From contig NZ_DLNQ01000014.1 in the NCBI RefSeq assembly GCF_002479495.1, positions 51,415 to 115,414 of the forward strand: a DNA stretch of 64,000 nucleotides, read 5' to 3'. Below, one piece after another: positions 33,346 through 43,493 of this stretch. The notes under the pieces were generated by a model. The model saw nothing but the letters and a program-made list of their open reading frames with translations. It was not told where the DNA came from and searched no databases. Origin of the DNA: Brevundimonas sp. UBA7506. GTDB lineage: Bacteria > Pseudomonadota > Alphaproteobacteria > Caulobacterales > Caulobacteraceae. Every line of letters begins with the position of its first letter. Position 1 is the stretch's first letter. The translations under genes and the position numbers were made by a program.

Positions 33346-35849
33346 CGGAGCCTCCGCAGTGCAGGTTTCAGCGACGCTGCCGAGGCGCGGAACTCCGCCC
33401 ACGGATCGGGCGCTTGCAACAGGTCGACGGCCGACGACAGGTTGAAGGCCTTCGGGTCGAGCGCCGGCTTCACCTGATCCCAGGACAGGGGGCAGGCGAT
33501 CCCGGCCCCGGGCCGGGCGCGGGGCGACCAGGGGGCGACGGCGGTGGCGGCGCGGCCGTTGCGCAGATAGTCGAGGAAGATCTTTCCGCCCCGCGCCTTC
33601 TTGGCCAGGGTGGTGGTGAAACGGTCGGGGTGGTCGGCCTTCATCGCCTCCGACACCGCCTTGGCGAAGGCCTTGGCGGCGTCCCAGTCGATGCGGCTGC
33701 GAGCGTCGGCCCTGATCGGGACCACGACGTGCAGACCCTTGCCGCCGGTGGTCTTCACGAAGGGCGTCAGGCCCAGGGCCTCGAGGCGAGGTTTGAGCAT
33801 GTTGGCGGCGACGACGACGGCGTCGAAGTCGAGGCCCTCGTCGGGATCGAGATCGAAGGTGATCTGATCCGGCGTCTCGGGATCGCCGGGCTTGCAGCCC
33901 CAGGGATGCAGTTCCAGCCCGCCTGACTGACCCACGGCGATCAGGCCGCTTAGGTCGGTGACGGCGAGGTAGGGCTTGCCTTCGCCGACGTCGATCGCCG
34001 TCAGGCCCGGATGTCGGCCCGCCAGGGCGTGGCGCTGGAAGAAGCGTTCGCCTTCGATGCCGTCTGGGGCGCGGATGATGGAGACTGGCCGGTCAAGCAC
34101 ATGGGGCAGAAGCCGCTCGGCCACGGCCGCGTAATAGGCGATCAGATCGGCCTTGCTGACGGCGGCGTGGTCGCTGGTCGCGGGCCACAGGATCTTGTCG
34201 GGGTGGGTGATGCTCACGCCTGCGACGGTCAGCTTGCCGGCTTTGGCGGCGGGCGGTTGGGGCGGGGCGGTCACATCGGCGGGGGCCTTGTCTTCGCGCA
34301 GGCCCTTGAAGGCGGCCTGACGCAGGAGGCCATCCTTGGAATAGCCGGCGTGTTCGATCTCGGCGACGAGGACGGGGGCGACCCAGTGCAACTGATCCTC
34401 CGCCTCGGGCGGGGCGACGAAGGGCGAGCGCTCGGCGGCGGCGGCTTTCAGCGCGGGCAGAAGGGTCTTGGTCAAGGCGGCGGAATAGCCCGTGCCGACG
34501 CGGCCCAGGTAGCGCAGGCCGCCCTTCGCCTTCACCCCGACCAGCAGGGAGCGAAAGCGGGTCCCGTCCTCTGACGACCAGCCGCCGATCACCATCTCGT
34601 CGCGACCCCGGCATTTGGATTTGACCCAGGTCGCCGAGCGGCCGGCGCGATAGGGGGCGTCCAGCTTCTTGGAGATGACGCCCTCCAGCCCCATGCGGCA
34701 GGCGCCTTCCAGAACGGCCTGACCTTTGGCGACGAAATGGTCGGCGTAGCGCAGACGCGCTCCACGAGATTTCGTCACGCGGTCGCACCAGGCCTGCAGC
34801 CGCGCCTTGCGGTGCGACAGCGGCAGTGGGCGCAGGTCTTCGGCCCCGTCGAACAGCAGGTCGAAGGCGAAGTAGACCAGACGGCCCGTGTCGCCCTCGG
34901 CGATGGCGGTTTGAAGCGCCGAGAAGTCCGGCATGGCGTCCTCATCCAGGGCGCACAGTTCGCCATCGACCACGGCGTCGGGCCAATGGGCGGCGTCGTC
35001 GGCCAGTTCGGGAAATCGGTCGGTCCAGTCCAGGCCCTTGCGAGTGCGCAGGGACGCTTGCCCGCCGCCGGTCGCGACCTGAATCCGATAGCCGTCGAAC
35101 TTGATTTCATGCACCCAGCCGGGCGTCGAAAGCGGACGTTCGGCGACCTGGCACAGCTGGATCGGCACGAAGGCGCGGGGCTTGGCGAGGGGTTTGGGAG
35201 CGACGGCGGGCTTGGGCGCCGTCTTGTGGGCGGCGGGTTTGGACGATGTCCATTCGCTATGACCTTCGGCGATCTCGGCCAGGCTGCGCCCGCTGACGAC
35301 CGAGGCGTCGATCTCGGTCAGGGCGTCGCCTTCGCCCTCGACGGCATAGGCGTCCTTCTCTTTGAGCAGCAGCCAGTTCGGGCGCTTGGAGGGTTTGCCG
35401 CGATCCGACTTCAGCCGGATCAGGGCCCAGCCGCCCTTCAGCCGCGCGCCGTCGAGGGTCAGCTTGATCACGCCCTTGGCAAAGGCCGCGTCCAGATCGG
35501 GGTCCTGGGGCGTCCATTCGCCGACGTCCCACAACTGCACCGTGCCCGCGCCATAGTTCCCGGCCGGGATAGTCCCCTCGAAGCCGCCGTAGTCGAGGGG
35601 ATGGTCCTCGACCTCGACCGCCAGCCGCTTGATGGCGGGGTCGCGCGAGGGGGCCTTGGTCACGGCCCAGGACTTGAGCACCCCGTCGTGCTCGATGCGG
35701 AAGTCGTAGTGCAGGTGCGACGCGGCGTGGCGCTGGATCAGATAGCGCAGGCCGGTCTGGCGGGCTTTCGCCTTGCGGCCCTTCGGCTCCGGCGTGACGC
35801 CGAAGTTCCGCTTGGCCTGATAGGTGTCGAGCTCGCCGCGCGCGGTCAT
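33342..35849 (-). CDS. ligD: Multifunctional DNA ligase D
   Basis: LigD works with Ku to trim, fill and seal double-strand breaks. The 835-residue chain has three domains. The phosphoesterase (about 10-170) has HLHYDFRIEHDG and the DHPLDYGGFEGTIPAG block. The ATP-dependent ligase (about 220-520) has Lys250 in EIKFDGYR and motif IV EGVISKKLDAPYR. The primase-polymerase (about 540-830) has the catalytic DLDPDEGLDFD and TTGGKGLHVV. The order PE-LIG-POL is that of Pseudomonas, while Mycobacterium has POL-PE-LIG. All catalytic residues I can see are kept. It is convergent with a LysR gene. Confidence 0.95.
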   Translation of the reverse strand: MTARGELDTYQAKRNFGVTPEPKGRKAKARQTGLRYLIQRHAASHLHYDFRIEHDGVLKSWAVTKAPSRDPAIKRLAVEVEDHPLDYGGFEGTIPAGNYGAGTVQLWDVGEWTPQDPDLDAAFAKGVIKLTLDGARLKGGWALIRLKSDRGKPSKRPNWLLLKEKDAYAVEGEGDALTEIDASVVSGRSLAEIAEGHSEWTSSKPAAHKTAPKPAVAPKPLAKPRAFVPIQLCQVAERPLSTPGWVHEIKFDGYRIQVATGGGQASLRTRKGLDWTDRFPELADDAAHWPDAVVDGELCALDEDAMPDFSALQTAIAEGDTGRLVYFAFDLLFDGAEDLRPLPLSHRKARLQAWCDRVTKSRGARLRYADHFVAKGQAVLEGACRMGLEGVISKKLDAPYRAGRSATWVKSKCRGRDEMVIGGWSSEDGTRFRSLLVGVKAKGGLRYLGRVGTGYSAALTKTLLPALKAAAAERSPFVAPPEAEDQLHWVAPVLVAEIEHAGYSKDGLLRQAAFKGLREDKAPADVTAPPQPPAAKAGKLTVAGVSITHPDKILWPATSDHAAVSKADLIAYYAAVAERLLPHVLDRPVSIIRAPDGIEGERFFQRHALAGRHPGLTAIDVGEGKPYLAVTDLSGLIAVGQSGGLELHPWGCKPGDPETPDQITFDLDPDEGLDFDAVVVAANMLKPRLEALGLTPFVKTTGGKGLHVVVPIRADARSRIDWDAAKAFAKAVSEAMKADHPDRFTTTLAKKARGGKIFLDYLRNGRAATAVAPWSPRARPGAGIACPLSWDQVKPALDPKAFNLSSAVDLLQAPDPWAEFRASAASLKPALRRLR

Positions 35850-35904
35850 CCGGTGGGAACGCAGAGGGGCGGCGAAGGCTTCATCGACCCACGCCGCCCG
35901 CTCG

Positions 35905-37230
35905 TCAGTGCATGGCCTCGCCGTGCTGGCTGTAGTCGAGGCCCTCGATCTCGGCCTCCTTCTCGACGCGCAGGCCGACGGTGTATTTGCAGATCATCAA
36001 CACGACGAAGGTGCCGACGGCGCTCCAGACCATGGCGCCGCCCAGGCCGATGGCCTGTTTCCAGACCGTGGCCCCTTCGGCGACGGGGTTGATCGCGGCG
36101 TTGGCGAAGACCCCGGTCAGCAGGGCGCCCGCGATCCCCGCGACGCCGTGCACGCCGAAGGCGTCGAGGCTGTCATCGTACTTGAGTTTGTGCTTCAGCC
36201 AGACCGCGCCGATATAGGCGACCGGACCCGAGATCAGACCGATCAGGAAGGCCCCCTTGGGGTCGACGAAGCCGGCGGCGGGGGTGATGGCGACGAGGCC
36301 GGCGACCACGCCGGTCAGCAGACCCAGAAGGGTCGGCTTTTTCTTCAGCGTCCACTCGACCGCGATCCAGCCGACGGCGGCGGCGGCGGGGGCCAGCAGG
36401 GTGTTGAAGACGGCGACGGCGGCGATCTCATTGGCCCCGGCCGCCGAGCCGCCGTTGAAGCCCATCCAGCCGACGAAGAGCAGGCCGGTGCCGATGGCGG
36501 TGAAGGCCAGGTTGTGCGGGGCCATGTTGTCGCGACCCCAGCCGTGGCGCGGGCCGAGCACGATGGCGCAGACCAGACCGGCCACGCCCGCATTGACGTG
36601 GACCACGGCCCCGCCCGCGAAGTCGAGCACGCCCAGTTCGCCCATCCAGCCGCCGCCCCAGACCTGATGGCAGATCGGCGCATAGACGATCAGGTGCCAC
36701 AGGGTGAAGAAGAGGACGCTGGCCGAGAACTTGATCCGCTCGGCGAAGGCGCCCGCGATCAGGGCCGGAGTAATGATGGCGAAGGTCAGCTGATAGCTGA
36801 TCCACAGGAGCTCGGGCAGGCCGGGGGTCAGGGCGTGGGCGGTCTTCACCCCCACGCCGTTGAGGAAGAGGGCTTGAAGACTGCCGATGAAGCCGTTGGC
36901 GGGGCCGTCGACGGTGCCGAAGGACAGGGTGTAGCCGGCGACGAACCACAGGACGGTGACGATGGCCATGGCCGCCGTGGAATGGGCGATGGTGGCGATC
37001 AGGTTCTTCTTGCGCACCATGCCGCCGTAGAAGAGGGCCAGGCCCGGCAGGGTCATCATCAGCACGAAGGCCGTCGAGGTCAGGATCCAGGCCGTGCCGG
37101 GACCGTCCAGCGCCAGCGGGACCTGATGCGCGAGCAGGTTCGGCGGCGCGGCGAAGGCGGGCGCCGCGAACGCAAAGGCGAAAAGGCCGCAACAGAATGC
37201 TGCGGCCTTGGTGATCGTCGGTGGTGTCAT
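35905..37230 (-). CDS. amtB: Ammonium transporter (Amt family)
   Basis: This 441-residue trimeric inner-membrane channel imports ammonium. A signal peptide (GLFAFAFAAPAFAA) precedes 11 helices. Conserved Amt features include FVLMMTLPGLALFYGGMVRKKN, a His in WHLIVYAP, and DFAGGAVVHVNAG (the central His). It is 44 bases downstream of gltB on the same strand, forming a likely gltD-gltB-amtB unit. No glnK lies between or next to it. AmtB is usually encoded with its PII inhibitor GlnK, so this arrangement is unusual. Confidence 0.95.
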   Translation of the reverse strand: MTPPTITKAAAFCCGLFAFAFAAPAFAAPPNLLAHQVPLALDGPGTAWILTSTAFVLMMTLPGLALFYGGMVRKKNLIATIAHSTAAMAIVTVLWFVAGYTLSFGTVDGPANGFIGSLQALFLNGVGVKTAHALTPGLPELLWISYQLTFAIITPALIAGAFAERIKFSASVLFFTLWHLIVYAPICHQVWGGGWMGELGVLDFAGGAVVHVNAGVAGLVCAIVLGPRHGWGRDNMAPHNLAFTAIGTGLLFVGWMGFNGGSAAGANEIAAVAVFNTLLAPAAAAVGWIAVEWTLKKKPTLLGLLTGVVAGLVAITPAAGFVDPKGAFLIGLISGPVAYIGAVWLKHKLKYDDSLDAFGVHGVAGIAGALLTGVFANAAINPVAEGATVWKQAIGLGGAMVWSAVGTFVVLMICKYTVGLRVEKEAEIEGLDYSQHGEAMH

Positions 37231-37274
37231 GAAGGTCTCGGGGAGAAGACGCGGGCGAAAAGGGGAGGGCGACG

Positions 37275-40200
37275 TCAGGCCGGTTGGGCCAGCCTGACGT
37301 CGGTCTCAGCGGCCTCGGCGGCGAGGACGGTCTTGGGCGCGATGCGGACGAAGCGCGGCGCGAACTGGGACCAGTCGGCCAGGATGCGTCGGGCCAGGGG
37401 CGAGGCGGTGGCGCTGGCATGGGCCTCGATCAGGGCCTTCAACCGGGCCTCGGCGTCGGCGTCGAGGCGGCCGATGCCGGCCAGATCGCCGTTCAGAGCC
37501 TGGGCCGCGCGGCCGTCGGCGTCGAGCACGAACAGTTCGCCGCCGCTCATGCCTGCCGCCAGGTTCCAGCCGACCGAGCCCAGGACGACCACACGACCGC
37601 CGGTCATGTATTCGCAGCCGTGCGCGCCCAGACCCTCGACCACGGCCTCGGCGCCCGAGTTGCGGACGGCGAAGCGTTCGCCCGCCGCGCCCGCCACGAA
37701 CAGACGGCCCGAGGTGGCGCCATAGAGGGTGGTGTTGCCGCAGACCTGCTGGTCGGCGCGCCACTCATAGGGACGGACATGGATGTCGGCGCCCGACAGG
37801 CCCTTGCCGACGTAGTCGTTGACCTCGCCGGTGACGTCGAGGATCAGGCCGCGCGCGCCAAAGGCGCCGAAGCTCTGACCGGCGATGCCTTCCAGCTTCA
37901 GCTTCAGGCGGCCCTGCGGCCCCTCAGGCCCGAACTTGCGGACGATGGCCGAGGAGACCCCGGCGCCGGCGGTGCGCTGGGTGTTGTTCAGCGGATAGGA
38001 CAGCTCCAGCGTCTGGCCGCGCTCGAGGAAGGGAGCGGCGTCCTTCAGCACCTGGGCGTCCAGGCTTTCGGGGACGGGCTTGCGCACCTTGTCGGCCCAG
38101 CGGCCGGGCCGGTCGACGTCGACCTTCATCAGCAAGGGGTTGAGGTCCAGGTCGTCCAGGTGCGAGCCGCCGCGCCGCGTCTGACGCAGCAGGTCGGTGC
38201 GGCCGACGATCTCGTCGATCGTGCGGGCGCCGATCGAGGCCAGGATTTCGCGGACCTCTTCGGCGATGAAGGTGAAGAGGTTGACCACCTTCTCCGGCGT
38301 GCCGGTGAACTTGGCGCGCAGGCGCTCGTCCTGCGAACAGACGCCGACCGGGCAGGTGTTGGAGTGGCACTGACGCACCATCAGACAGCCCATGGCGATC
38401 AGGCCCGAGGTGCCGATGCCGTATTCCTCGGCGCCCAGCAGGGCGGCCAGGACCACGTCGCGGCCGGTGCGGATGCCGCCGTCGGCGCGCAGGGACACCG
38501 ACGAGCGCAGGTGGTTCAGACTGAGGACCTGGTGCGCTTCGGCCAGACCGATCTCCCACGGCATGCCGGCGTGCTTGACCGAGGTCTGGGGCGAGGCGCC
38601 CGTGCCGCCGTTGTGGCCGGCGATCAGGATGGCGTCGGCCTTGGCCTTGGCCACGCCTGAAGCAATGGCGCCGATGCCGGTGGCCGAGACCAGCTTGACC
38701 GTGACCTTGGCATCGGGATTGATCGCCTTCAGGTCGTAGATCAGCTGGGCCAGGTCCTCGATCGAATAGATGTCGTGGTGCGGCGGGGGGCTGATCAGCG
38801 TCGTGCCCGGAACGGCGTGACGCATCCGGCCGATGAACTCGGTGACCTTGAAACCGGGCAGCTGGCCGCCCTCGCCGGGCTTGGCGCCCTGGGCCACCTT
38901 GATCTCGATCTCGCGGCACTGGTTCAGGTATTCGGCGGTGACGCCGAAACGGCCCGAGGCCACCTGCTTGACCGCCGAGTTGGCGTTGTCGCCGTTGGGG
39001 CGCGGCACATAGCGCGCCGGGTCCTCGCCGCCCTCGCCGGAGACGGCGCGCGCGCCCATCCGGTTCATGGCGATGTTCAGGGTCTCATGGGCCTCAGGCG
39101 ACAGGGCGCCCAAGGACATGGCCTGGGACAGGAAGCGACGGCGGATGTCCGAGACGCTTTCGACCTCGTGCAACTGCACCGGGGTCAGGCCGTCCTTGAA
39201 GTCCAGCAGATCGCGCAGGGCCAGATCCGGCTGCTCGCGGACGGCGGCGGAGTATTGCTTGAAGCGCTTGTAGTCGCCGCGGTTCACCGCGTCCTGCAGC
39301 AGGTGGATGGTCCTGGCGTCGTGGGCGTGGGCTTCGCCGCCCGCGCGGATGCGGAAGAAGCCGCCCATCGACGGCGACGGCACGGCCGCGCCGAAGGCCA
39401 CGGCGTGACGCTTGAGCGCCGCCTGCTCCAGACCGGCCAGGCCGATGCCCGAGATGCGCGACGGGGCGCCGGGGAAGAACTCGGCGGCCAGAGCCCGCGA
39501 CAGGCCCAGGACCTCGAACTCGCAGCCGCCGCGATAGGCGGAGATGATGCTGATGCCCTTGCGCGCCAGAACCTTGAGCAGGCCGGCCTCGATGCCGTGC
39601 TTGTAGTTGAGGCAGGCGTCGTGGAGCGTCAGGCCCGGATAGACGCCGCGATCCAGACGTTCCTGGAACAACTCCTGCGCCAGCCACGGATTGACGGCGG
39701 TGGCGCCGACCCCGATCAGAACGGCGAAGGCGTGGGGGTCCAGGGTCTCGGCGGAACGCACGACCAGCGAACAATAGGTGCGCAGGCCCGCCGCGATCAG
39801 ACGGCCGTGCGTCCCGGCGGTGGCCAGGATCATCGGCGCGGCCAGACGCTCGGCCGAGGCGTGCTCGTCGGTCAGGACGATCAGGGTGGCGCCGTCGCGG
39901 GCGGCGGCCTCGGCCTCGTCGCGGATGCGGTCGAGCGCCTGACGCAGGCCGGCGCCTTGGCGATCGCCTTCAGCGGGGACCGGATAGGTGCAGTCGATCA
40001 CCGTGGTCGAGCCGTCGGCGACGACGCCCAGCAGGCGCTGATACATGCCGGTGGTCAGGACCGGGCTGTCCAGGACGAAGACCTCGGTCTGGGCCTCGTC
40101 CTGGGCCAGGATGTTGCCCAGGTTCTTGAAGCGGGTCTTCAGGCTCATGGCCCCGGCTTCGCGCAGGGGGTCGATGGGCGGGTTGGTGACCTGGCTGAAG

Positions 40201-41801
40201 TTCTGGCGGAAGTAGTGGGCCAGTGGGCGCGGCAGGCTGGACAGGACGGCGGGCGGGGCGTCGTCGCCCATCGAGCCGACCGCCTCCTTGCCGTCGCGGA
40301 CCAGGGCGTCCAGCAGCAGGTCCAGATCCTCGCGGCTGAAACCGGCGGCGATCTGACGACGGATCAGGGCCTCGCCGACGGCGGCGCGCGGCTCGGGTCC
40401 GGGGCCGATGATCGGCTCCAGGTCGACCATGTTCTCCAGCCACTGTTCATAGGGCTGGGCGGCGGCCAGGGCGTCGACGGCCTCATGCTCGTCGTAGAGA
40501 CGGCCGTGCTTCAGATCGACGGCGATCAGCTTGCCGGGGCCGATGTGCAGGCGGCGCTTGATGCGGCCCTCGGGCAGGGGGACCAGACCGGCTTCAGAGC
40601 CCGCCAGTAGCAGGCCGTCCACGGTTTCCACCGCGCGCAGGGGGCGCAGGCCGTTGCGGTCCTTGCCGGCCACGACCCAGCGGCCGTCGACGGCGCACAG
40701 GGCGGCGGGGCCGTCCCACGGCTCCATCACCGCATTGCAATAGGCGTAGAGGGCGCGGTGTTCGGGCTTCATCACCACGTCGTCCGAGGACCAGGCCTCG
40801 GGCACCAGCAGGGCCTTGGCCAGGGGCGCGGGACGTCCGGCGCGAACCAGGACCTCGAAGACATTGTCCAGGGCCGCCGAGTCCGAACCGCCTGGCTGGA
40901 CCACCGGCTTGACCTCATGGTCGCGGTCGCCAAAGGCCGAGGCCGCCATGCGGATCTCGTGGGCGCGCATCCAGTTCAGGTTGCCCTGAAGCGTGTTGAT
41001 CTCGCCGTTGTGGGCCAGCATGCGGAAGGGCTGGGCCAGCTTCCACTCGGGGAAGGTGTTGGTCGAATAGCGCTGGTGGAAGACGGCGTAGCCGGCCTCG
41101 ACCGTGGGGTCGTTCAGATCGTGATACAGCTGACCCAACAGCTCGGCGCGGACCATGCCCTTGTAGACGATGGAGCGGGCCGACAGCGAACACAGGTAGA
41201 AGCCGTTCAGGCCGCTGGCCTGCACCGCCTTTTCGATGCGGCGGCGACACAGGAAGAGCTCGCGCTCCAGTTCCTCGATCTCCATGCCCTCGGGGGCGGC
41301 CAGCATGATCTGCTCGATCTCGGGGCGGGTGGCGTCGGCGCGGACGCCGACGACCGACAAATCCAGCGGCGTCTGGCGCCAGCCGTAGATGTAGAAGCCC
41401 GAGCGGATGGCCTCGGCCTCGACGATGGCGCGGGCGTGGTCCTGGGCGCCCAGGTCGGTGCGCGGCAGGAAGACCTGGCCGACAGCGATGGGGCCGGGGC
41501 GCAGGGTCTGGCCGACGGCGCGCACCTGGGCGGCGAAGAAGGCCTGGGGCAGCTCGATCATGACGCCGGCGCCGTCGCCGGACAGGCCGTCGGCGTCGAC
41601 CGCCCCACGGTGGGCCACGGCCTTCAGCGACTTGATCGCCATCTCGACGATTTCGCGGCGCGGCTTGCCGTCGATGGCACAGACCAGACCCACGCCGCAG
41701 GCGTCGCGTTCCGATGCCGGATCATAGGCCCCCCCTTCGATCAGGTGGGCGCGGTTCTCTTCGTACTGGGCCAGCCAGTTCTGTTGTGATGCGTCGGTCA
41801 T
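37275..41801 (-). CDS. gltB: Glutamate synthase large subunit (NADPH-GOGAT alpha)
   Basis: It transfers the amide of glutamine to 2-oxoglutarate, making two glutamate with GltD. The protein has 1508 residues. The glutaminase domain starts at Cys35 (DACGVG, processed N-terminus). It is followed by the central domain, then the FMN and 3Fe-4S binding synthase domain with CLMVRQCHSNTCPVG, and the beta-helix C-terminal domain. The size and order are canonical. Its ATG overlaps the gltD TGA (ATGA), so it is translationally coupled. The order gltD then gltB is inverted relative to E. coli gltBD. amtB follows after 44 bases. Confidence 0.97.
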   Translation of the reverse strand: MTDASQQNWLAQYEENRAHLIEGGAYDPASERDACGVGLVCAIDGKPRREIVEMAIKSLKAVAHRGAVDADGLSGDGAGVMIELPQAFFAAQVRAVGQTLRPGPIAVGQVFLPRTDLGAQDHARAIVEAEAIRSGFYIYGWRQTPLDLSVVGVRADATRPEIEQIMLAAPEGMEIEELERELFLCRRRIEKAVQASGLNGFYLCSLSARSIVYKGMVRAELLGQLYHDLNDPTVEAGYAVFHQRYSTNTFPEWKLAQPFRMLAHNGEINTLQGNLNWMRAHEIRMAASAFGDRDHEVKPVVQPGGSDSAALDNVFEVLVRAGRPAPLAKALLVPEAWSSDDVVMKPEHRALYAYCNAVMEPWDGPAALCAVDGRWVVAGKDRNGLRPLRAVETVDGLLLAGSEAGLVPLPEGRIKRRLHIGPGKLIAVDLKHGRLYDEHEAVDALAAAQPYEQWLENMVDLEPIIGPGPEPRAAVGEALIRRQIAAGFSREDLDLLLDALVRDGKEAVGSMGDDAPPAVLSSLPRPLAHYFRQNFSQVTNPPIDPLREAGAMSLKTRFKNLGNILAQDEAQTEVFVLDSPVLTTGMYQRLLGVVADGSTTVIDCTYPVPAEGDRQGAGLRQALDRIRDEAEAAARDGATLIVLTDEHASAERLAAPMILATAGTHGRLIAAGLRTYCSLVVRSAETLDPHAFAVLIGVGATAVNPWLAQELFQERLDRGVYPGLTLHDACLNYKHGIEAGLLKVLARKGISIISAYRGGCEFEVLGLSRALAAEFFPGAPSRISGIGLAGLEQAALKRHAVAFGAAVPSPSMGGFFRIRAGGEAHAHDARTIHLLQDAVNRGDYKRFKQYSAAVREQPDLALRDLLDFKDGLTPVQLHEVESVSDIRRRFLSQAMSLGALSPEAHETLNIAMNRMGARAVSGEGGEDPARYVPRPNGDNANSAVKQVASGRFGVTAEYLNQCREIEIKVAQGAKPGEGGQLPGFKVTEFIGRMRHAVPGTTLISPPPHHDIYSIEDLAQLIYDLKAINPDAKVTVKLVSATGIGAIASGVAKAKADAILIAGHNGGTGASPQTSVKHAGMPWEIGLAEAHQVLSLNHLRSSVSLRADGGIRTGRDVVLAALLGAEEYGIGTSGLIAMGCLMVRQCHSNTCPVGVCSQDERLRAKFTGTPEKVVNLFTFIAEEVREILASIGARTIDEIVGRTDLLRQTRRGGSHLDDLDLNPLLMKVDVDRPGRWADKVRKPVPESLDAQVLKDAAPFLERGQTLELSYPLNNTQRTAGAGVSSAIVRKFGPEGPQGRLKLKLEGIAGQSFGAFGARGLILDVTGEVNDYVGKGLSGADIHVRPYEWRADQQVCGNTTLYGATSGRLFVAGAAGERFAVRNSGAEAVVEGLGAHGCEYMTGGRVVVLGSVGWNLAAGMSGGELFVLDADGRAAQALNGDLAGIGRLDADAEARLKALIEAHASATASPLARRILADWSQFAPRFVRIAPKTVLAAEAAETDVRLAQPA

Positions 41802-43231
41802 GCGGCGGCTTCCTCGGTACGCGCGCGCAGGTAGCGGTCGATTTCGGCCGCGGCGTCTTGGCCGTCGCGCACGGCCCAGACGACGAGAGAGGCGCCGCGC
41901 ACGGCGTCCCCGGCGGCGAACACGCCGGGCAGGGTGGTGGCGAAACCGCCACGCGCCACCTGCAGGGTGTTCCATTTGGTCAGGCCGAGGCCGGCGTCGA
42001 GTTGCTCGGCGAAGGCCTCGGGCTCAAAGCCGAGGGCCTCGATCACCAGGTCGGCGGGCAGGTCGAAGTCCGAACCGGCCACAGAGGCGATGTCGCGACG
42101 CTGGCCGGGGGCGGCTTCCGTCAGGGCCATGCGCTGGGCGCGGACGGCGGTGACGGCCTCGCCTTTCGACATCAGGGCCTTGGGCGCGCCCAGCCATTCG
42201 AAACGGACGCCTTCCTCCTCGGCGTTCTGCACCTCGCGGGCCGAGCCGGGCATGTTCTCGCGGTCGCGGCGATAGAGGCAGACGACGCTGTTCGCGCCCT
42301 GGCGGATAGCCGTGCGGACGCAGTCCATGGCCGTGTCGCCGCCGCCGACGACGACCACGTCGCGACCCGCCGCATGAGGCGCGGACGCATCAGCAGCGTC
42401 GCCGCAGTCGACGCGGTTCTGGGCGATCAGGAAGTCGAGGGCGGCGACGGTGTCATTCGGACCGCGACCGGGCACGGCGAGGGTGCGGGCCTGATAGACG
42501 CCCATGGCCAGCAGGACGGCGTCATGGCGCGACCGCAGCTCGTCCATCGACACGTCGACGCCGACGTTGGTGCTCAGCACGAACTGGACCCCGCCCTCGA
42601 CCAGGCGGTCGATGCGGCGCTGGACGATGCGCTTCTCCAGCTTGAAGCCGGGGATGCCGTAGGTCAGCAGGCCGCCGGCGCGGTCGTGGCGGTCATAGAC
42701 GACGACGGCGTAGCCCTCGCTGCGCAGGCGGTCGGCGGCGGCCAGGCCGGCGGGGCCGGAGCCGACGATGGCGACGCTCTGGCCGCGTTCGGCCAGGGGG
42801 CGGATGGGCTCGACCCAGCCGTTGTCGAAGGCCGTGTCGGCGATCCAGGCCTCGACCGAGCCGATGGTGACGCCGTCCCAGCCGGACTGCTGCAGGGTGC
42901 AGGCGCCCTCGCACAGGCGGTCCTGAGGACAGATGCGGCCGCAGATTTCCGGCATGGTCGAGGTTGCCGAGGCGACGCGCCAGGCCTCGCGCAGGTCGCT
43001 GTCGGCCGACAGGGCCAGCCAGTCGGGGATGTTGTTCTGCAGCGGGCAGGCGTTCTGGCAGAAGGGCACGCCGCAGTCGGTGCAGCGCGACGCCTGGACC
43101 GTTCCGCTGTCGGCGGTCGGTTTGAGCGTGATCTCCGTGAAGGCGCGTACGCGCAGATCAGCGGGCTGTTTCTCCAGCCGACGCTGCTCGATCAGAAAAC
43201 CACCGGGGTTGGAACGTCCACCTTTTTGCAT
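41798..43231 (-). CDS. gltD: Glutamate synthase small subunit (NADPH-GOGAT beta)
   Basis: It feeds NADPH electrons to GltB. The protein has 477 residues. The N-terminal 4Fe-4S region has Cys50, Cys53, Cys58 and Cys62, then Cys97, Cys101, Cys107 and Cys111. The FAD motif is GSGPAGLAAADRL and the NADPH motif is VVGGGDTAMD. The C-terminus ends in a GVFAAGDAVRGASLVVWAVRDG block, as usual. It is the first gene of the gltD-gltB-amtB unit. The start ATG at 43231 has only a weak site upstream. Upstream DNA is AT-rich and likely holds the promoter. Confidence 0.95.
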   Translation of the reverse strand: MQKGGRSNPGGFLIEQRRLEKQPADLRVRAFTEITLKPTADSGTVQASRCTDCGVPFCQNACPLQNNIPDWLALSADSDLREAWRVASATSTMPEICGRICPQDRLCEGACTLQQSGWDGVTIGSVEAWIADTAFDNGWVEPIRPLAERGQSVAIVGSGPAGLAAADRLRSEGYAVVVYDRHDRAGGLLTYGIPGFKLEKRIVQRRIDRLVEGGVQFVLSTNVGVDVSMDELRSRHDAVLLAMGVYQARTLAVPGRGPNDTVAALDFLIAQNRVDCGDAADASAPHAAGRDVVVVGGGDTAMDCVRTAIRQGANSVVCLYRRDRENMPGSAREVQNAEEEGVRFEWLGAPKALMSKGEAVTAVRAQRMALTEAAPGQRRDIASVAGSDFDLPADLVIEALGFEPEAFAEQLDAGLGLTKWNTLQVARGGFATTLPGVFAAGDAVRGASLVVWAVRDGQDAAAEIDRYLRARTEEAAA

Positions 43232-43493
43232 CTGCTCATTAAGCGAATCCTGCGGCGGGAGCGCAAATATTTTCCGAAGTGAAGCTAAAATTTTATATGC
43301 ATAGGCATTAATGGGCCTTCAAATCTAAATTTGCGGAATTTATCACCGGACTGCGGTGTGCGACGCAGCACGTTTTCGCGGGTGCGGACGCGATGGGCGC
43401 GGCTCCTGCGGGCATCGCCCTGGGAAAATGTTGGTTTCAGGCGGCCTTGCGTCATCCCGGGAAGGGCTGTGGCGCTCTCCAGGGGGCGAAGGC
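43232..43493 (-). promoter_or_regulatory. AT-rich region upstream of gltD
   Basis: This 262-base gap separates proA and gltD. Its centre (about 43260-43340) is markedly AT-rich compared with the rest of the window, as expected for a promoter or regulatory site. I searched for a sigma-54 (GG-N10-GC) or NtrC-like signature and found nothing convincing. No open frame of interest is present. Confidence 0.4.

Noticed and set aside
43232..43493. Sigma-54 promoter or riboswitch before gltD
   Set aside because: No GG-N10-GC match with good context and no known riboswitch core was found; only an AT-rich stretch is visible.
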